Positions 8,117-16,094 of a stretch of 21,321 nucleotides of DNA are shown one piece after another. Under the pieces are notes generated by a model that was given only the letters and a program-made list of their open reading frames with translations, ran no database searches and was not told where the DNA came from. Every line of letters starts with the position of its first letter. Within the stretch, counting starts at the first letter, position 1. The position numbers and the translations under genes are program-made. The DNA is from Saprospiraceae bacterium UBA7687. Its GTDB lineage: Bacteria; Bacteroidota; Bacteroidia; Chitinophagales; Saprospiraceae. The stretch is taken from contig DLGT01000011.1 of NCBI GenBank assembly GCA_002482845.1, positions 1 to 21,321 of the forward strand, in the 5' to 3' direction.

Positions 8117-9661
8117 ATGATCAGAAAAAATGGACCACAAAGATGGAAAAATATCCATGTCACTATTGATCAACCATTAGAAGATCTAATAGATATTGAC
8201 AATTCGAATTTGCAAGGAATAAAACTTGATACTTTCGGAATACTAAATCAAACATCAAAAGATATCAATGATCTTATTCAAGGAGCAAAATCAAGTAAAA
8301 AACAACTTAAAGCCATCGGGTCCGGTTGGGCTTTATCAAAAATACATGTAACGGATCATTACCTCCTGAATACGAAGTTGCTCAATAAATGCTTTGAAAT
8401 AGATGATCAGTTTTTCCATCAAGACTTTGCAGAAGACAAGCGAAAATATATTGTCATTGCACAATGCGGTATCTCTATAGCTGAATTAAATATATATCTA
8501 GAATTACCCAAAGTAGCTAACCAAGTACCAAGATCCTTAAAAACTGCCGGCATAGGCGCAGGACAAACGATCGTAGGAGCCGTATCTGGTAATACCCATG
8601 GTGCAGCGATCAATTTTGGCGCCATTCCCGATTTCGTAGTGGGCATCCAGCTTTGTAATGGTACTGATCAGCCAATATGGATTGAGAGAAGCACATACCC
8701 AGTCCTAAATCAAAATTTTGTCGACGGTATACAATCGAAATTGATCAGAAACGATGATGATTTTAATGCCGCTTTGATCAGTTTTGGTACTTTCGGGGTC
8801 ATTACTGCATTTGCCATTGAGACAGAACCAATTTATCAGATTACTTATCCTACCATATTTCAAATTAACCATACAAAATTGAGTTCAATATTCCAAGACA
8901 GTAACTACTATAGTGGATTACATCACTTGGAGTTTATTTTTGATCCACATACACAAGATGGATATCATATGATAGAAGGTACTAAAGTAAAATATGAAGA
9001 TGGTCATCCTATTCCTACACCTGTTTGGATTATTACAAGTAGGAAGGGTTATGCACCTGGAGATTGGACCACAAAATTTTTACTCAATTTGCCATTTGTA
9101 TCTGCTGCTTACAAATCTAAAGTGCAATACAAAGAATACTTAAAAAGGTCTGTATTGTCTAATGTCAGAGGCACCTCAGGACAATTATTTACAGCTACGA
9201 TCACATATCTTGAAGGATATAATGAGACAGCCTTTGCCGTATCTATCCAAGATGCGATCAAAACTATAGAAATCATTAAACAAGAAACAAAAAATGCAAA
9301 GTTGCCTTTGGTCATTCAGGCTAGAGCCGTAGGCCCAGGTAATGCTATCTTTGGATTCACCAACCATTTACCTAGATCAGTTGTGTTTGAGTTTGGGATT
9401 GTATATGATAAAAACTATCCCATATTTGAAGAAAAATTGATTAGTAGATTGGTTGCTTCTAATATAAAATACACGTTGCATTGGTCTAAAAACGCCCTTA
9501 TTAATCCTAAAAGAATGAAAGAAATGTATGGTGAATCTAACATTCAAAAGTGGAAATCGAGTAGATATAAGTTATTCGAGCACGATATGGATTTGATACG
9601 CGTTTTTGATAATGCTCCATTGATATTGGCAGGTTTGGAGAGTCCACCTATTGTTGTTTAA
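8117..9661 (+). CDS. FAD-linked oxidase (VAO/PCMH family, aldonolactone oxidase-like)
   Basis: The 514-aa product has the PCMH-type FAD-binding domain in roughly its first half. Visible motifs are the GSG turn at 68-70, SGNTHG at 157-162 and GTFGVI at 224-229, all typical of the sugar-lactone and alditol oxidases of the vanillyl-alcohol oxidase superfamily. The GSGH histidine that carries covalent FAD in some members is Trp here (GSGWALS), so FAD is probably bound non-covalently. The C-terminal part contains an HWSKN segment like the HW.K motif of aldonolactone oxidases. It likely oxidises a sugar, sugar lactone or polyol; the substrate cannot be told. There is no signal peptide. Co-transcription with the Bor-like lipoprotein gene is implied by the 3-nt gap. 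Confidence 0.8.
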   Translation: MIRKNGPQRWKNIHVTIDQPLEDLIDIDNSNLQGIKLDTFGILNQTSKDINDLIQGAKSSKKQLKAIGSGWALSKIHVTDHYLLNTKLLNKCFEIDDQFFHQDFAEDKRKYIVIAQCGISIAELNIYLELPKVANQVPRSLKTAGIGAGQTIVGAVSGNTHGAAINFGAIPDFVVGIQLCNGTDQPIWIERSTYPVLNQNFVDGIQSKLIRNDDDFNAALISFGTFGVITAFAIETEPIYQITYPTIFQINHTKLSSIFQDSNYYSGLHHLEFIFDPHTQDGYHMIEGTKVKYEDGHPIPTPVWIITSRKGYAPGDWTTKFLLNLPFVSAAYKSKVQYKEYLKRSVLSNVRGTSGQLFTATITYLEGYNETAFAVSIQDAIKTIEIIKQETKNAKLPLVIQARAVGPGNAIFGFTNHLPRSVVFEFGIVYDKNYPIFEEKLISRLVASNIKYTLHWSKNALINPKRMKEMYGESNIQKWKSSRYKLFEHDMDLIRVFDNAPLILAGLESPPIVV

Positions 9662-9672
9662 AGTTTTATGAT

Positions 9673-9812
9673 TGAGTCCACTCCAAAAATACAAGTTGAT
9701 TGATAATCAAACATTTTTCACCCTGACCCTAAAGGGAAACGTTTGATTATCAATGTAGTAGAAATCAATGTTTTCCATTTTATTTGAACAAAGGACTTTT
9801 TGGAGAGACTCA
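9673..9812. mobile_element. MITE-like inverted-repeat element, copy 1
   Basis: A 140-bp non-coding element is bounded by imperfect inverted repeats: TGAGTCCACTCCAAAAA at 9673-9689 and TTTTTGGAGAGACTCA at 9797-9812. It is flanked on both sides by TGAT (9669-9672 and 9813-9816), a possible target duplication. Inside is a perfect 13-bp inverted repeat (TTGATAATCAAAC at 9700-9712, GTTTGATTATCAA at 9741-9753) around an inner CCCT-AA-AGGG hairpin. It lies just after the oxidase gene and could act as a terminator for it. Related copies are at 9825 and 20464. Confidence 0.6.
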
Positions 9813-9824
9813 TGATTTAAATGA

Positions 9825-9908
9825 TGCGTCCACTCCGAAAACACTAAAAATTTGATAATCAACCTTTTTTAATACTCTTTAACTCGAAGACTTTTCATAG
9901 CGGACTCA
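9825..9908. mobile_element. MITE-like inverted-repeat element, copy 2 (shorter)
   Basis: The left end TGCGTCCACTCCGAAAA (9825-9841) matches copy 1. The right end TTTTCATAGCGGACTCA (9892-9908) is an imperfect inverted match to it. ATGA flanks both sides (9821-9824 and 9909-9912). Only the left inner motif TTGATAATCAA is present, so this looks like a degraded or internally deleted copy, 12 bp from copy 1. Confidence 0.5.
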
Positions 9909-9992
9909 ATGATCCAGATTTTTACAATCATTCAATTTACTCCAATACCATTACTCACCTTATTTTATAAAATCATATTAATATCCTAAATA

Positions 9993-11075
9993 ATGGCAAC
10001 TAGACTCGAACAAAGAATGAATGACCTAATCGCTGACGAATCAGGTAATAGGTTACTCAGGTTAAATATTACACAAGCCGAAAAGGAAAAATTGATCATA
10101 TTTTCAGACTTACATAGAGGCCTAGCTGATTCTTCTGATGACTTTAAAAACAATAATCAGGCTTCTTATAATAAAGCTTTACAATATTATCTGGATCATG
10201 ACTTTGGACTCGTCCACCTAGGAGATATTGAAGAACTTAAAGAAAATTGGAGCGTATCAAAGGTATTGGATAAACATAAAATTCATTTAAGCAAAGAAGC
10301 GGAATTCCACCAAAAAAATAAATACTTCAGGGTTTTTGGCAATCATGATAGTCAGTATGAAAAAACCAATACTGTACGAAGTTATTTACACCCATATTTT
10401 AAAGATTTAAAAGTTTATGAAGGCATACTTCTACAATTTGGCATGTTTCCTGATATTCTCATGGTTCACGGCCATCAGGGTTACTTACCAATAGTAACCA
10501 ATCTATTTGAATATATCGGCCTTCCCGTTTATCGATGGATAGTCAACGATATCATAGGAAAACCTAGAAAAGTAAACTATGAATCCTACTGCGCTATTGA
10601 AAAAGATGAAAATGCCTTTTACGCTTGGTGCGAAAAACAATATAACACGATTCTGATTTTTGGCCATACCCACAGACCTTTGTGGGGAAGTAAAACAGTA
10701 GTAGATAATTATAAATTAAAACTTGAAAGTAAAGTTCGTGACCTCAAAGATGTAGCTCAAAAAAACAATGTGACGGTCAATACATTAAAATTAAATCCAG
10801 TTCAATATGGTGTTGAAATGCTCATCCAAGAAATAAATGAATATATATCTGTTATACAAAAAAAGATGGAAGAACATGGTACATGCAGTGCACCAAAAAC
10901 AATGCCATTGATTTTTAATACTGGATGTTCGATTTTTCATGATGGTGATATCACCGGGATAGAAATAGATCAGGGGAATATCCGACTCATTAAATGGGGC
11001 GTCAATAAAACAAAAACTGCCATAGAAAGAGAAGTATTGGAAGAAGAGTATTTGGGTGATATGATTTTAGGTTAA
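9993..11075 (+). CDS. Calcineurin-type metallophosphoesterase
   Basis: The 360-aa product has every metal-binding motif of the family: SDLHRG (D39, H41), LGDIEE (D78), GNHDS (N117, H118), VHGHQ (H159) and FGHTHRPLW (H225, H227). The active site binds two metal ions and hydrolyses phosphate mono- or diesters. There is no signal peptide, so it should be cytoplasmic or peripheral. The SDLHRG and GNHD spacing and a hydrophobic insert at about 163-190 recall UDP-2,3-diacylglucosamine hydrolase-like (LpxH-like) proteins, but the substrate is not certain. A Lys-rich segment at about 235-290 interrupts the C-terminal part. It lies 331 bp after the oxidase gene, with two repeat elements between; whether it is in the same transcript is unclear. 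Confidence 0.85.
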   Translation: MATRLEQRMNDLIADESGNRLLRLNITQAEKEKLIIFSDLHRGLADSSDDFKNNNQASYNKALQYYLDHDFGLVHLGDIEELKENWSVSKVLDKHKIHLSKEAEFHQKNKYFRVFGNHDSQYEKTNTVRSYLHPYFKDLKVYEGILLQFGMFPDILMVHGHQGYLPIVTNLFEYIGLPVYRWIVNDIIGKPRKVNYESYCAIEKDENAFYAWCEKQYNTILIFGHTHRPLWGSKTVVDNYKLKLESKVRDLKDVAQKNNVTVNTLKLNPVQYGVEMLIQEINEYISVIQKKMEEHGTCSAPKTMPLIFNTGCSIFHDGDITGIEIDQGNIRLIKWGVNKTKTAIEREVLEEEYLGDMILG

Positions 11076-11221
11076 AAAATTAAGCATTGAAGGTATTTTG
11101 GTTTCTCTTTTAAAGAATAAAAATCATAATCAGTCCTAATCCGAAGTTAAGATTTTAGTTTTGGTTTTGAAATTAAAATAATAAAAGACGTTTTTTTGCT
11201 GGTGGTTTTAGGAAACTCTAA

Positions 11222-11818
11222 TTAACTGTTATATACCTCCAAGATACTCTTGACCAATGAATCGACCAAAGCACTGATGTACACTTCATCCCATAAATTA
11301 TTGTAATCTATGGGATGATCCATAAAACCACATTCTATCAAAAAAGCAGGGGCTTTGGGTTTCCTTAAAATATAGAAATCCTGCTCTTTATCTCTATCGC
11401 CATCTGACCAATCAAAACGCATACTTGAGCCAATCATATCGGACTCCAGATTTCTAAGAACTACATCACCTATACCATCTGATGAAGTTCTCCCAATAGT
11501 TGTAAATCCTTCGATACCTGTGCCACCACCGGCATTCGCATGAATAGAAAGTATCCATACATTTTGGTTTGATTCATAAATTTTATCAGCTCTTATACTC
11601 CTAGTTTCTAGTGTAACATCAGTGTATTCTGGAGAGATATGATAGTAAGGTATCTTTTTGCGGTCCAGCTGCTCGATTACTCTATTGACTACCCATCTAT
11701 TAAACATACCTTCGTACAATACACCCTTACTCCAATTAGGACTTCGTTTGCCAGGTGTTTGATATACATTATTGATCATACCACCATGACCATTATCCAA
11801 AATTACTGTCCTACCCAT
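11222..11818 (-). CDS. N-acetylmuramoyl-L-alanine amidase (Amidase_3) without signal peptide
   Basis: The 198-aa product is a single Amidase_3 domain. Expected zinc ligands are H11 (DNGHGG), E36 (LYEGMFN) and H93 (SIHANAGG); E162 (IECGFMDH) is the catalytic glutamate. The enzyme cleaves the bond between N-acetylmuramic acid and the stem peptide of peptidoglycan. Unlike cell-division amidases it has no signal peptide, AMIN domain or wall-binding domain. It resembles a stand-alone endolysin-like enzyme that would need a holin, cell lysis or another exporter to reach its substrate. The nearest good promoter is 248 bp upstream (12066-12073), with the shared 18-bp dyad, and a possible 30-aa ORF lies in the leader. 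Phage origin is possible, but no other phage gene is nearby. Confidence 0.85.
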   Translation of the reverse strand: MGRTVILDNGHGGMINNVYQTPGKRSPNWSKGVLYEGMFNRWVVNRVIEQLDRKKIPYYHISPEYTDVTLETRSIRADKIYESNQNVWILSIHANAGGGTGIEGFTTIGRTSSDGIGDVVLRNLESDMIGSSMRFDWSDGDRDKEQDFYILRKPKAPAFLIECGFMDHPIDYNNLWDEVYISALVDSLVKSILEVYNS

Positions 11819-11889
11819 GATTTTTAAAGTTTTGATTTATACGTAAATTAGAAATTTGAAATCTTTTTTACTTTAACTACCTAATTATC

Positions 11890-11982
11890 TTATTCATTGT
11901 CAGGTTCCTTAATAACTTTATTGAAAAGATAAAAGCTAGCTAAATAAAATAATAATTTTGCTACAATCCTCAAAATCACCAT
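11890..11982 (-). CDS. Possible 30-aa single-helix membrane peptide upstream of the amidase
   Basis: An ATG at 11982 opens a 30-codon frame ending in TAA at 11890. The peptide begins MVILRIVAKLLFYLASFYLF and ends NKVIKEPDNE: a basic N-terminus, one hydrophobic helix and a charged tail. It lies between the dyad promoter (-7 box 12066-12073) and the amidase, 71 nt before the amidase start. The transcript it would be in and its sensible topology support it. Its short length and lack of a clear ribosome site do not. With an exporter-less amidase next to it, a holin-like or small-toxin role can be imagined, but nothing in the sequence proves it. Confidence 0.4.
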   Translation of the reverse strand: MVILRIVAKLLFYLASFYLFNKVIKEPDNE

Positions 11983-12065
11983 GACATCTAGATTGGATTA
12001 TAACTTGATTGCAAAAAGATTTTTATGATGTGTACTAAAGCATTAAATTAACCCAAAATAAGATG

Positions 12066-12113
12066 CAAATTTATAGCGTTTTCCATCTAGTGTCAATATA
12101 ACTTTTGTTATAG
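12066..12113 (-). promoter_or_regulatory. Promoter and 18-bp dyad operator of the amidase transcript
   Basis: TAAATTTG on the minus strand (12073-12066) is a -7 box. The dyad at 12096-12113 matches ATATAACTTTTGTTATAT at 17 of 18 positions and begins exactly 22 bp away. Spacing and orientation relative to transcription equal those at the two promoters near 7.3 and 7.6 kb. Transcription would run left through the 30-aa ORF and the amidase. Confidence 0.65.
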
Positions 12114-12274
12114 TAATACACAATAATATGGTTATAATTCATTGAAGAACCGTGCTATATACTATTCAACTATAAATTTACCATATACAACAAATCAAAA
12201 ATTTGAAACACTTTAATGCCTTCTCCAATTTTCAATTAATCATCTTATCTTGCTTCTCTTTATCATCATGTAAG

Positions 12275-12341
12275 TATTTCTACGTATAAAAAAAACGAGT
12301 AAAAATACGCTGATTTAATGCAATGACACTGAATACCTTTG
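12275..12341 (+). promoter_or_regulatory. Possible promoter region of the 12456-13944 gene pair
   Basis: TACCTTTG at 12334-12341 matches TAnnTTTG, which would give a leader of about 110 nt to the ATG at 12456. No clear TTG lies at -33. An imperfect 18-bp palindrome centred on TACGTA (12275-12292) lies upstream and may be a regulator site. A similar TTTATACGTAAAT is at 11836-11848, just before the amidase start. Confidence 0.35.
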
Positions 12342-12455
12342 TAGCCATCAAAGCAGGACATTTATGTTGTCAAATAATTAGATCAAACTAGCTATTTTAG
12401 GCATTAGCGATTGAATGTTATGTAGCCCCATTTTACCACTTTCAAAACCATTGGT

Positions 12456-13211
12456 ATGAAAAGTATCAGAAACTTTTTGTGTTATTTTGTGATATCTTTT
12501 TTTCTGTTTGTAGGTCATACATTGTATTGCCAATCTGATGCTGCATCCAAGTCACAATTTTTTGATGCCAAATATGCTATCATCAAAAACAGTGTGGTCC
12601 ATAATGATACAGCCACCTTTAAAATGCTCAAAAATCACCCAATTAGGATTTCTAAAGTAAATGCAGATACGATTTTTGTCGAGCTGAAACAATTTGGCGA
12701 ATTGGACATTCCAGATAATAATTTGCTCAAAAGGGTAAAAAAAGAAAATGTCGTCATGTATATCCTCATCAGTGAGGGTACCGACAAACTAAAATTTACA
12801 GACTTCGACTTAAGTCCATTAGTGATTCCTATTAAAATAAGACCTGTCTTGGATAACAACCCACTCCAGTTTTTGGGTGATGTGGCCATCGGTCCATATT
12901 TCGGATTACAAAAAGGCTCTAAGTCTTTTAACCTTACCTCCCAACCAACTCAAACATCAACCACTTTTTGTGCATTCGGTACACCTACCATGATCAATCT
13001 CAACCCTTCCAACCAAAGTGACACCACTACCAATACAAATACCGTCCTTGGGATAAGTACAGGTGGTGGTATTTTATTTGACATCAATGACCTACAGTTT
13101 GGACTAGTAGGTGGTTGGGATTGGATAAGTGGTACGGCATCACAGTCATGGGTTTATCAAGGCAAACCATGGCTTTCTTTTTCTTTTGCTTACAATCTTT
13201 CAAACCAATAA
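12456..13211 (+). CDS. Secreted protein of unknown family, possible outer-membrane beta domain
   Basis: The 251-aa product has a clear signal peptide (MKSIR, hydrophobic core, cleavage after LYCQ near residue 26). The N-terminal mature part is mixed alpha/beta. The C-terminal 70 residues read as antiparallel strands with alternating hydrophobic and aromatic residues (for example GGGILFDIN, LQFGLVGGWDW, PWLSFSFAYNL), suggesting an outer-membrane or surface beta domain. A Thr/Ser/Asn-rich loop lies at about 170-195. I do not recognise the family. The stop is 4 bp before the start of the membrane protein at 13216, so the two are almost certainly co-expressed. Confidence 0.65.
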   Translation: MKSIRNFLCYFVISFFLFVGHTLYCQSDAASKSQFFDAKYAIIKNSVVHNDTATFKMLKNHPIRISKVNADTIFVELKQFGELDIPDNNLLKRVKKENVVMYILISEGTDKLKFTDFDLSPLVIPIKIRPVLDNNPLQFLGDVAIGPYFGLQKGSKSFNLTSQPTQTSTTFCAFGTPTMINLNPSNQSDTTTNTNTVLGISTGGGILFDINDLQFGLVGGWDWISGTASQSWVYQGKPWLSFSFAYNLSNQ

Positions 13212-13215
13212 ATTT

Positions 13216-13944
13216 ATGGATACCACCGACAATTCCACACCGAATAAACCCGTCACTCAAAACAATCTCCTTACTGAGATCAAAGTGATCTTGGATTTCA
13301 TGTACCATAAAGGCATCAAACTGCCCGATAATTTATCAACACAATCACTCACTAATGATGATACCAATATTATTCCCACTAGTTTGACGGCAGATTACAA
13401 TGCTGTCATTACCGCCATCTTACCATCTACACCTGAATCCATCGAGTTTATAGGAAAGGAATTTGAAGGTAGTGTAACTGATATCAAGTCTTGGAAAATC
13501 CCTGTGGTCAAAAAATATATAGCCCTTAGTATATTTGCTTTGCTCGGACTCATAGGTTTCAGTTTACTGCCAAATGTCACCGCTGAAAATCAAGAAAAAG
13601 GAATTTTGGCCTTACAGGGTCTACCTTTATTAGAAAATATGGGTGTAATATTTTTTGCATCCCTATTGGGTGTGATGTTTTTTGTCTTAAAAACAATCAA
13701 AGATAAAATAGACAACTTCACTTTAGTACCTGTCGACATATTTTCATTCAATATTTCTATTATGATAGGCATTGTTTCTGGTTTTATCATCTCAGAGCTT
13801 TTTACTTTTTCCACGTCAATTATGGGTTCATCCATAGAAGTACATAAGATGACTTTGGCATTGCTCGGAGGTTTTGCATCGGATGCGATATTTTCTATCC
13901 TTCAGAATATAGTCAATAAAATAAAGACACTTTTTGCAGAGTGA
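13216..13944 (+). CDS. Four-helix membrane protein of unknown family
   Basis: The 242-aa product begins with a soluble, Asn/Thr-rich region of about 95 residues. Four probable membrane helices follow, at 101-118, 140-158, 172-194 and 211-228, then a short basic tail. The ATG at 13216 is chosen because it lies 4 bp after the upstream stop; the longer open frame from 13129 would overlap that gene by 83 bp and adds an unlikely His-rich start. There is no known motif. It may anchor or export something together with the secreted protein encoded just before it, which is inferred only from the tight spacing. Confidence 0.65.
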   Translation: MDTTDNSTPNKPVTQNNLLTEIKVILDFMYHKGIKLPDNLSTQSLTNDDTNIIPTSLTADYNAVITAILPSTPESIEFIGKEFEGSVTDIKSWKIPVVKKYIALSIFALLGLIGFSLLPNVTAENQEKGILALQGLPLLENMGVIFFASLLGVMFFVLKTIKDKIDNFTLVPVDIFSFNISIMIGIVSGFIISELFTFSTSIMGSSIEVHKMTLALLGGFASDAIFSILQNIVNKIKTLFAE

Positions 13945-14278
13945 TCTCTCGCCCTTTCTTTATAAATAATGTGAGCACAACAAGTATAAAGTGGCAATAA
14001 AAATAGCACAAATCTTTGATTTGCCTTACATATTCATGTTCTTAAATAAATAGACATTCTCCAAATTTTTGATTTCAATAAAGACGCATTCCTCTATAGA
14101 ATTTACAAAAATAAATACTAAAGGTGATAGCCGAAATTTTTTGAATTGAGTAGGCTCATTATTTAAAATAAATCGAACTCATATAAAACGAATCCAAAAT
14201 TTCAATTTAACTGGCTATTATTTAATAGTATATTAATATCAATTTTTATTTCAAAAACAATTAAAATTTAATTAAAAA
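13945..14278. other. 334-bp AT-rich gap, no gene seen
   Basis: Both strands are broken by stops, and no exact TAnnTTTG box, strong hairpin or shared dyad was found. Near-matches (AATCTTTG at about 14011-14018, AATTTTTG at about 14064-14071) could be weak -7 boxes. The last 30 bases before the ATG at 14279 are almost pure A and T, as is common at Bacteroidota translation starts. The promoter of the two large genes should lie here. Confidence 0.5.
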
Positions 14279-16081
14279 ATGGGTGCAACAAACTCCAATT
14301 TAAATGAAACAGGGTTTACTTATGACCTTGTCACTTCGATGACACAAAAGGCACTAAATTCAGGCCTGAAAGATGTTTTAAATGCTACAGGTGCAGATTA
14401 TGGACCTATTGTGGGATATTACAAAAAACAAAATGACGACGGAACTGGTCCCACTGTGGAGATGACCGCCGAAGAAGTCCAACAATATATTACGGACAAT
14501 GATGTGGACATTTTTGCAATTCCAAACGGAGACACATCAGCTAATAACCCAACTTTGGCAATGATTAATAGTTGGGAAATATTTTTTGTTGGTGGTATGA
14601 AAGCGACCATCGGTACACCACAAAGTACACCTCCTAGTTTTACGGATGTAGCTAATGCTCCAAATATAATTACTTTACAATCAGGATCCACCGTTGATGT
14701 AAACCAATCCGTTCTCTATGATATTTATTTTAAAACTTTTCAGGTTACTGAAATAACAATAGGTCGAACTTGTTCATGTACTCAATACATACAAGATTCT
14801 AAAAATCCTTTTCAATTCACCTACACCATTGATTTAAATATAAAGCTTACTCAAGAAAGTTATAATAATTTACCTGAGTATATGAAAACTAGTATTCAAA
14901 ATGTAATTAATGACCCTTCCACCATGTTCAGCTTGCAGTTTCTTTTATTAGATTTAAATACCATAAAACCATATGGAATTCCACAAACTACGCTACCAGC
15001 AGACTCACAATTAGGATCTGTATTTAATGTCTTTGTTACCCAATATTGGACGCCCATGACTCAAAATGGTGATATTGTTTTCGCAAGTTCTGCTTCTCCT
15101 GCACAATATCCTATTCCAAATATTATCCCCACAAATTTTAATTTCATGGTGTCTCCTTACATACCATCGTCTAATGATCAAAACTTGAGTCCAACTGATA
15201 TTGCAAACTTAAGTACACTCAACTATCTAGTGATGACAAATGGCCATAATTTCCCAAGTCCACTTACATCTTTTAATTGGAATTGGGTGGATGCACAAGA
15301 CTCATCTATTTCTGGAATCATGTCTGCCAAAAGAGATATATTGGAAGACAACCTAAATGATTTATTGAGTCCATTGGTCCAATCACTTTGTTTCACGGTT
15401 ACAGCAGAATCTGACTTGTCATCTAACAAACATAGTTTGGTATTAAATAACCCTAACACAAATCAAAAATACCTCAAAACAAATAATAATGGTACTTATT
15501 TAACATTCAACTTTTCAAGTGAAGATGATGACCACAGTGGTTTTTCAGATAAAAATAATTTTATAAAAGGACAAGTAAATGTTGATTCCGAAGTATCTTT
15601 AGTAGATGATATCATAACGGTGGCTATATCTGCATATTTATATACAGAATATAGTGATGGTGTATCTAAAACTTATGGTTGGCCGTTGGCACAAACTGTC
15701 ACTGCGCAATATCAATTGGATAGTGTGGGTACAGTAGCCAGCGATGCAGGTTCATTAAACATAAAGCTTATTAGTAATACAACTACAAATCATACACAAA
15801 CTACAAATAAAGACGGTAATTATTATAATGGTGACTTAGACCCAAGTATTTGGGCAGAAATCACAACTATAGGAAACGTTGATGATGTCATTGATGGTAT
15901 GCTTGATCAAGCAGCAACAATCGAAACCAGCATGTCGGCCATGGCCAAAGATATAGAGAGTTTACTAAATAGCAATTTTGGATTCGTTTTTCCTGGTGCC
16001 AAAACTTACTTTTTTGCTAATCCTAAATTCTCTATTCAAGGAGATCTCACAGTAGAAGTTTCTTATCAATCTGTTAATTAA
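14279..16081 (+). CDS. 600-aa protein of unrecognised family, possibly P47/TULIP-like
   Basis: There is no signal peptide and no membrane helix; the protein is rich in Asn, Ser, Thr and Asp, with long beta-strand patterns. The N-terminus (GFTYDLVTSMTQKALNSGL) followed near residue 98 by SWEIFFVGGMKATIGTP is reminiscent of the opening of clostridial P47/OrfX-type proteins, which have a tubular lipid-binding (TULIP) fold. A Cys pair occurs in GRTCSC, near residues 163-165. The middle has a STLNYLVMTNGH segment followed by a Trp-rich FNWNWVD. The C-terminus has a helix, then FGFVFPGAKTYFFANPKFS and a final strand. The TULIP assignment rests on my memory of these patterns and is not verified. It lies 13 bp before the 1180-aa gene, so the two are a single unit. 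Confidence 0.6.
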   Translation: MGATNSNLNETGFTYDLVTSMTQKALNSGLKDVLNATGADYGPIVGYYKKQNDDGTGPTVEMTAEEVQQYITDNDVDIFAIPNGDTSANNPTLAMINSWEIFFVGGMKATIGTPQSTPPSFTDVANAPNIITLQSGSTVDVNQSVLYDIYFKTFQVTEITIGRTCSCTQYIQDSKNPFQFTYTIDLNIKLTQESYNNLPEYMKTSIQNVINDPSTMFSLQFLLLDLNTIKPYGIPQTTLPADSQLGSVFNVFVTQYWTPMTQNGDIVFASSASPAQYPIPNIIPTNFNFMVSPYIPSSNDQNLSPTDIANLSTLNYLVMTNGHNFPSPLTSFNWNWVDAQDSSISGIMSAKRDILEDNLNDLLSPLVQSLCFTVTAESDLSSNKHSLVLNNPNTNQKYLKTNNNGTYLTFNFSSEDDDHSGFSDKNNFIKGQVNVDSEVSLVDDIITVAISAYLYTEYSDGVSKTYGWPLAQTVTAQYQLDSVGTVASDAGSLNIKLISNTTTNHTQTTNKDGNYYNGDLDPSIWAEITTIGNVDDVIDGMLDQAATIETSMSAMAKDIESLLNSNFGFVFPGAKTYFFANPKFSIQGDLTVEVSYQSVN

Positions 16082-16094
16082 TTTAAAAATTATT

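Noticed and set aside
13129..13215. Longer N-terminus of the four-helix membrane protein
   Set aside because: It would overlap the upstream gene by 83 bp. The ATG at 13216, 4 bp after the upstream stop, is the natural coupled start.
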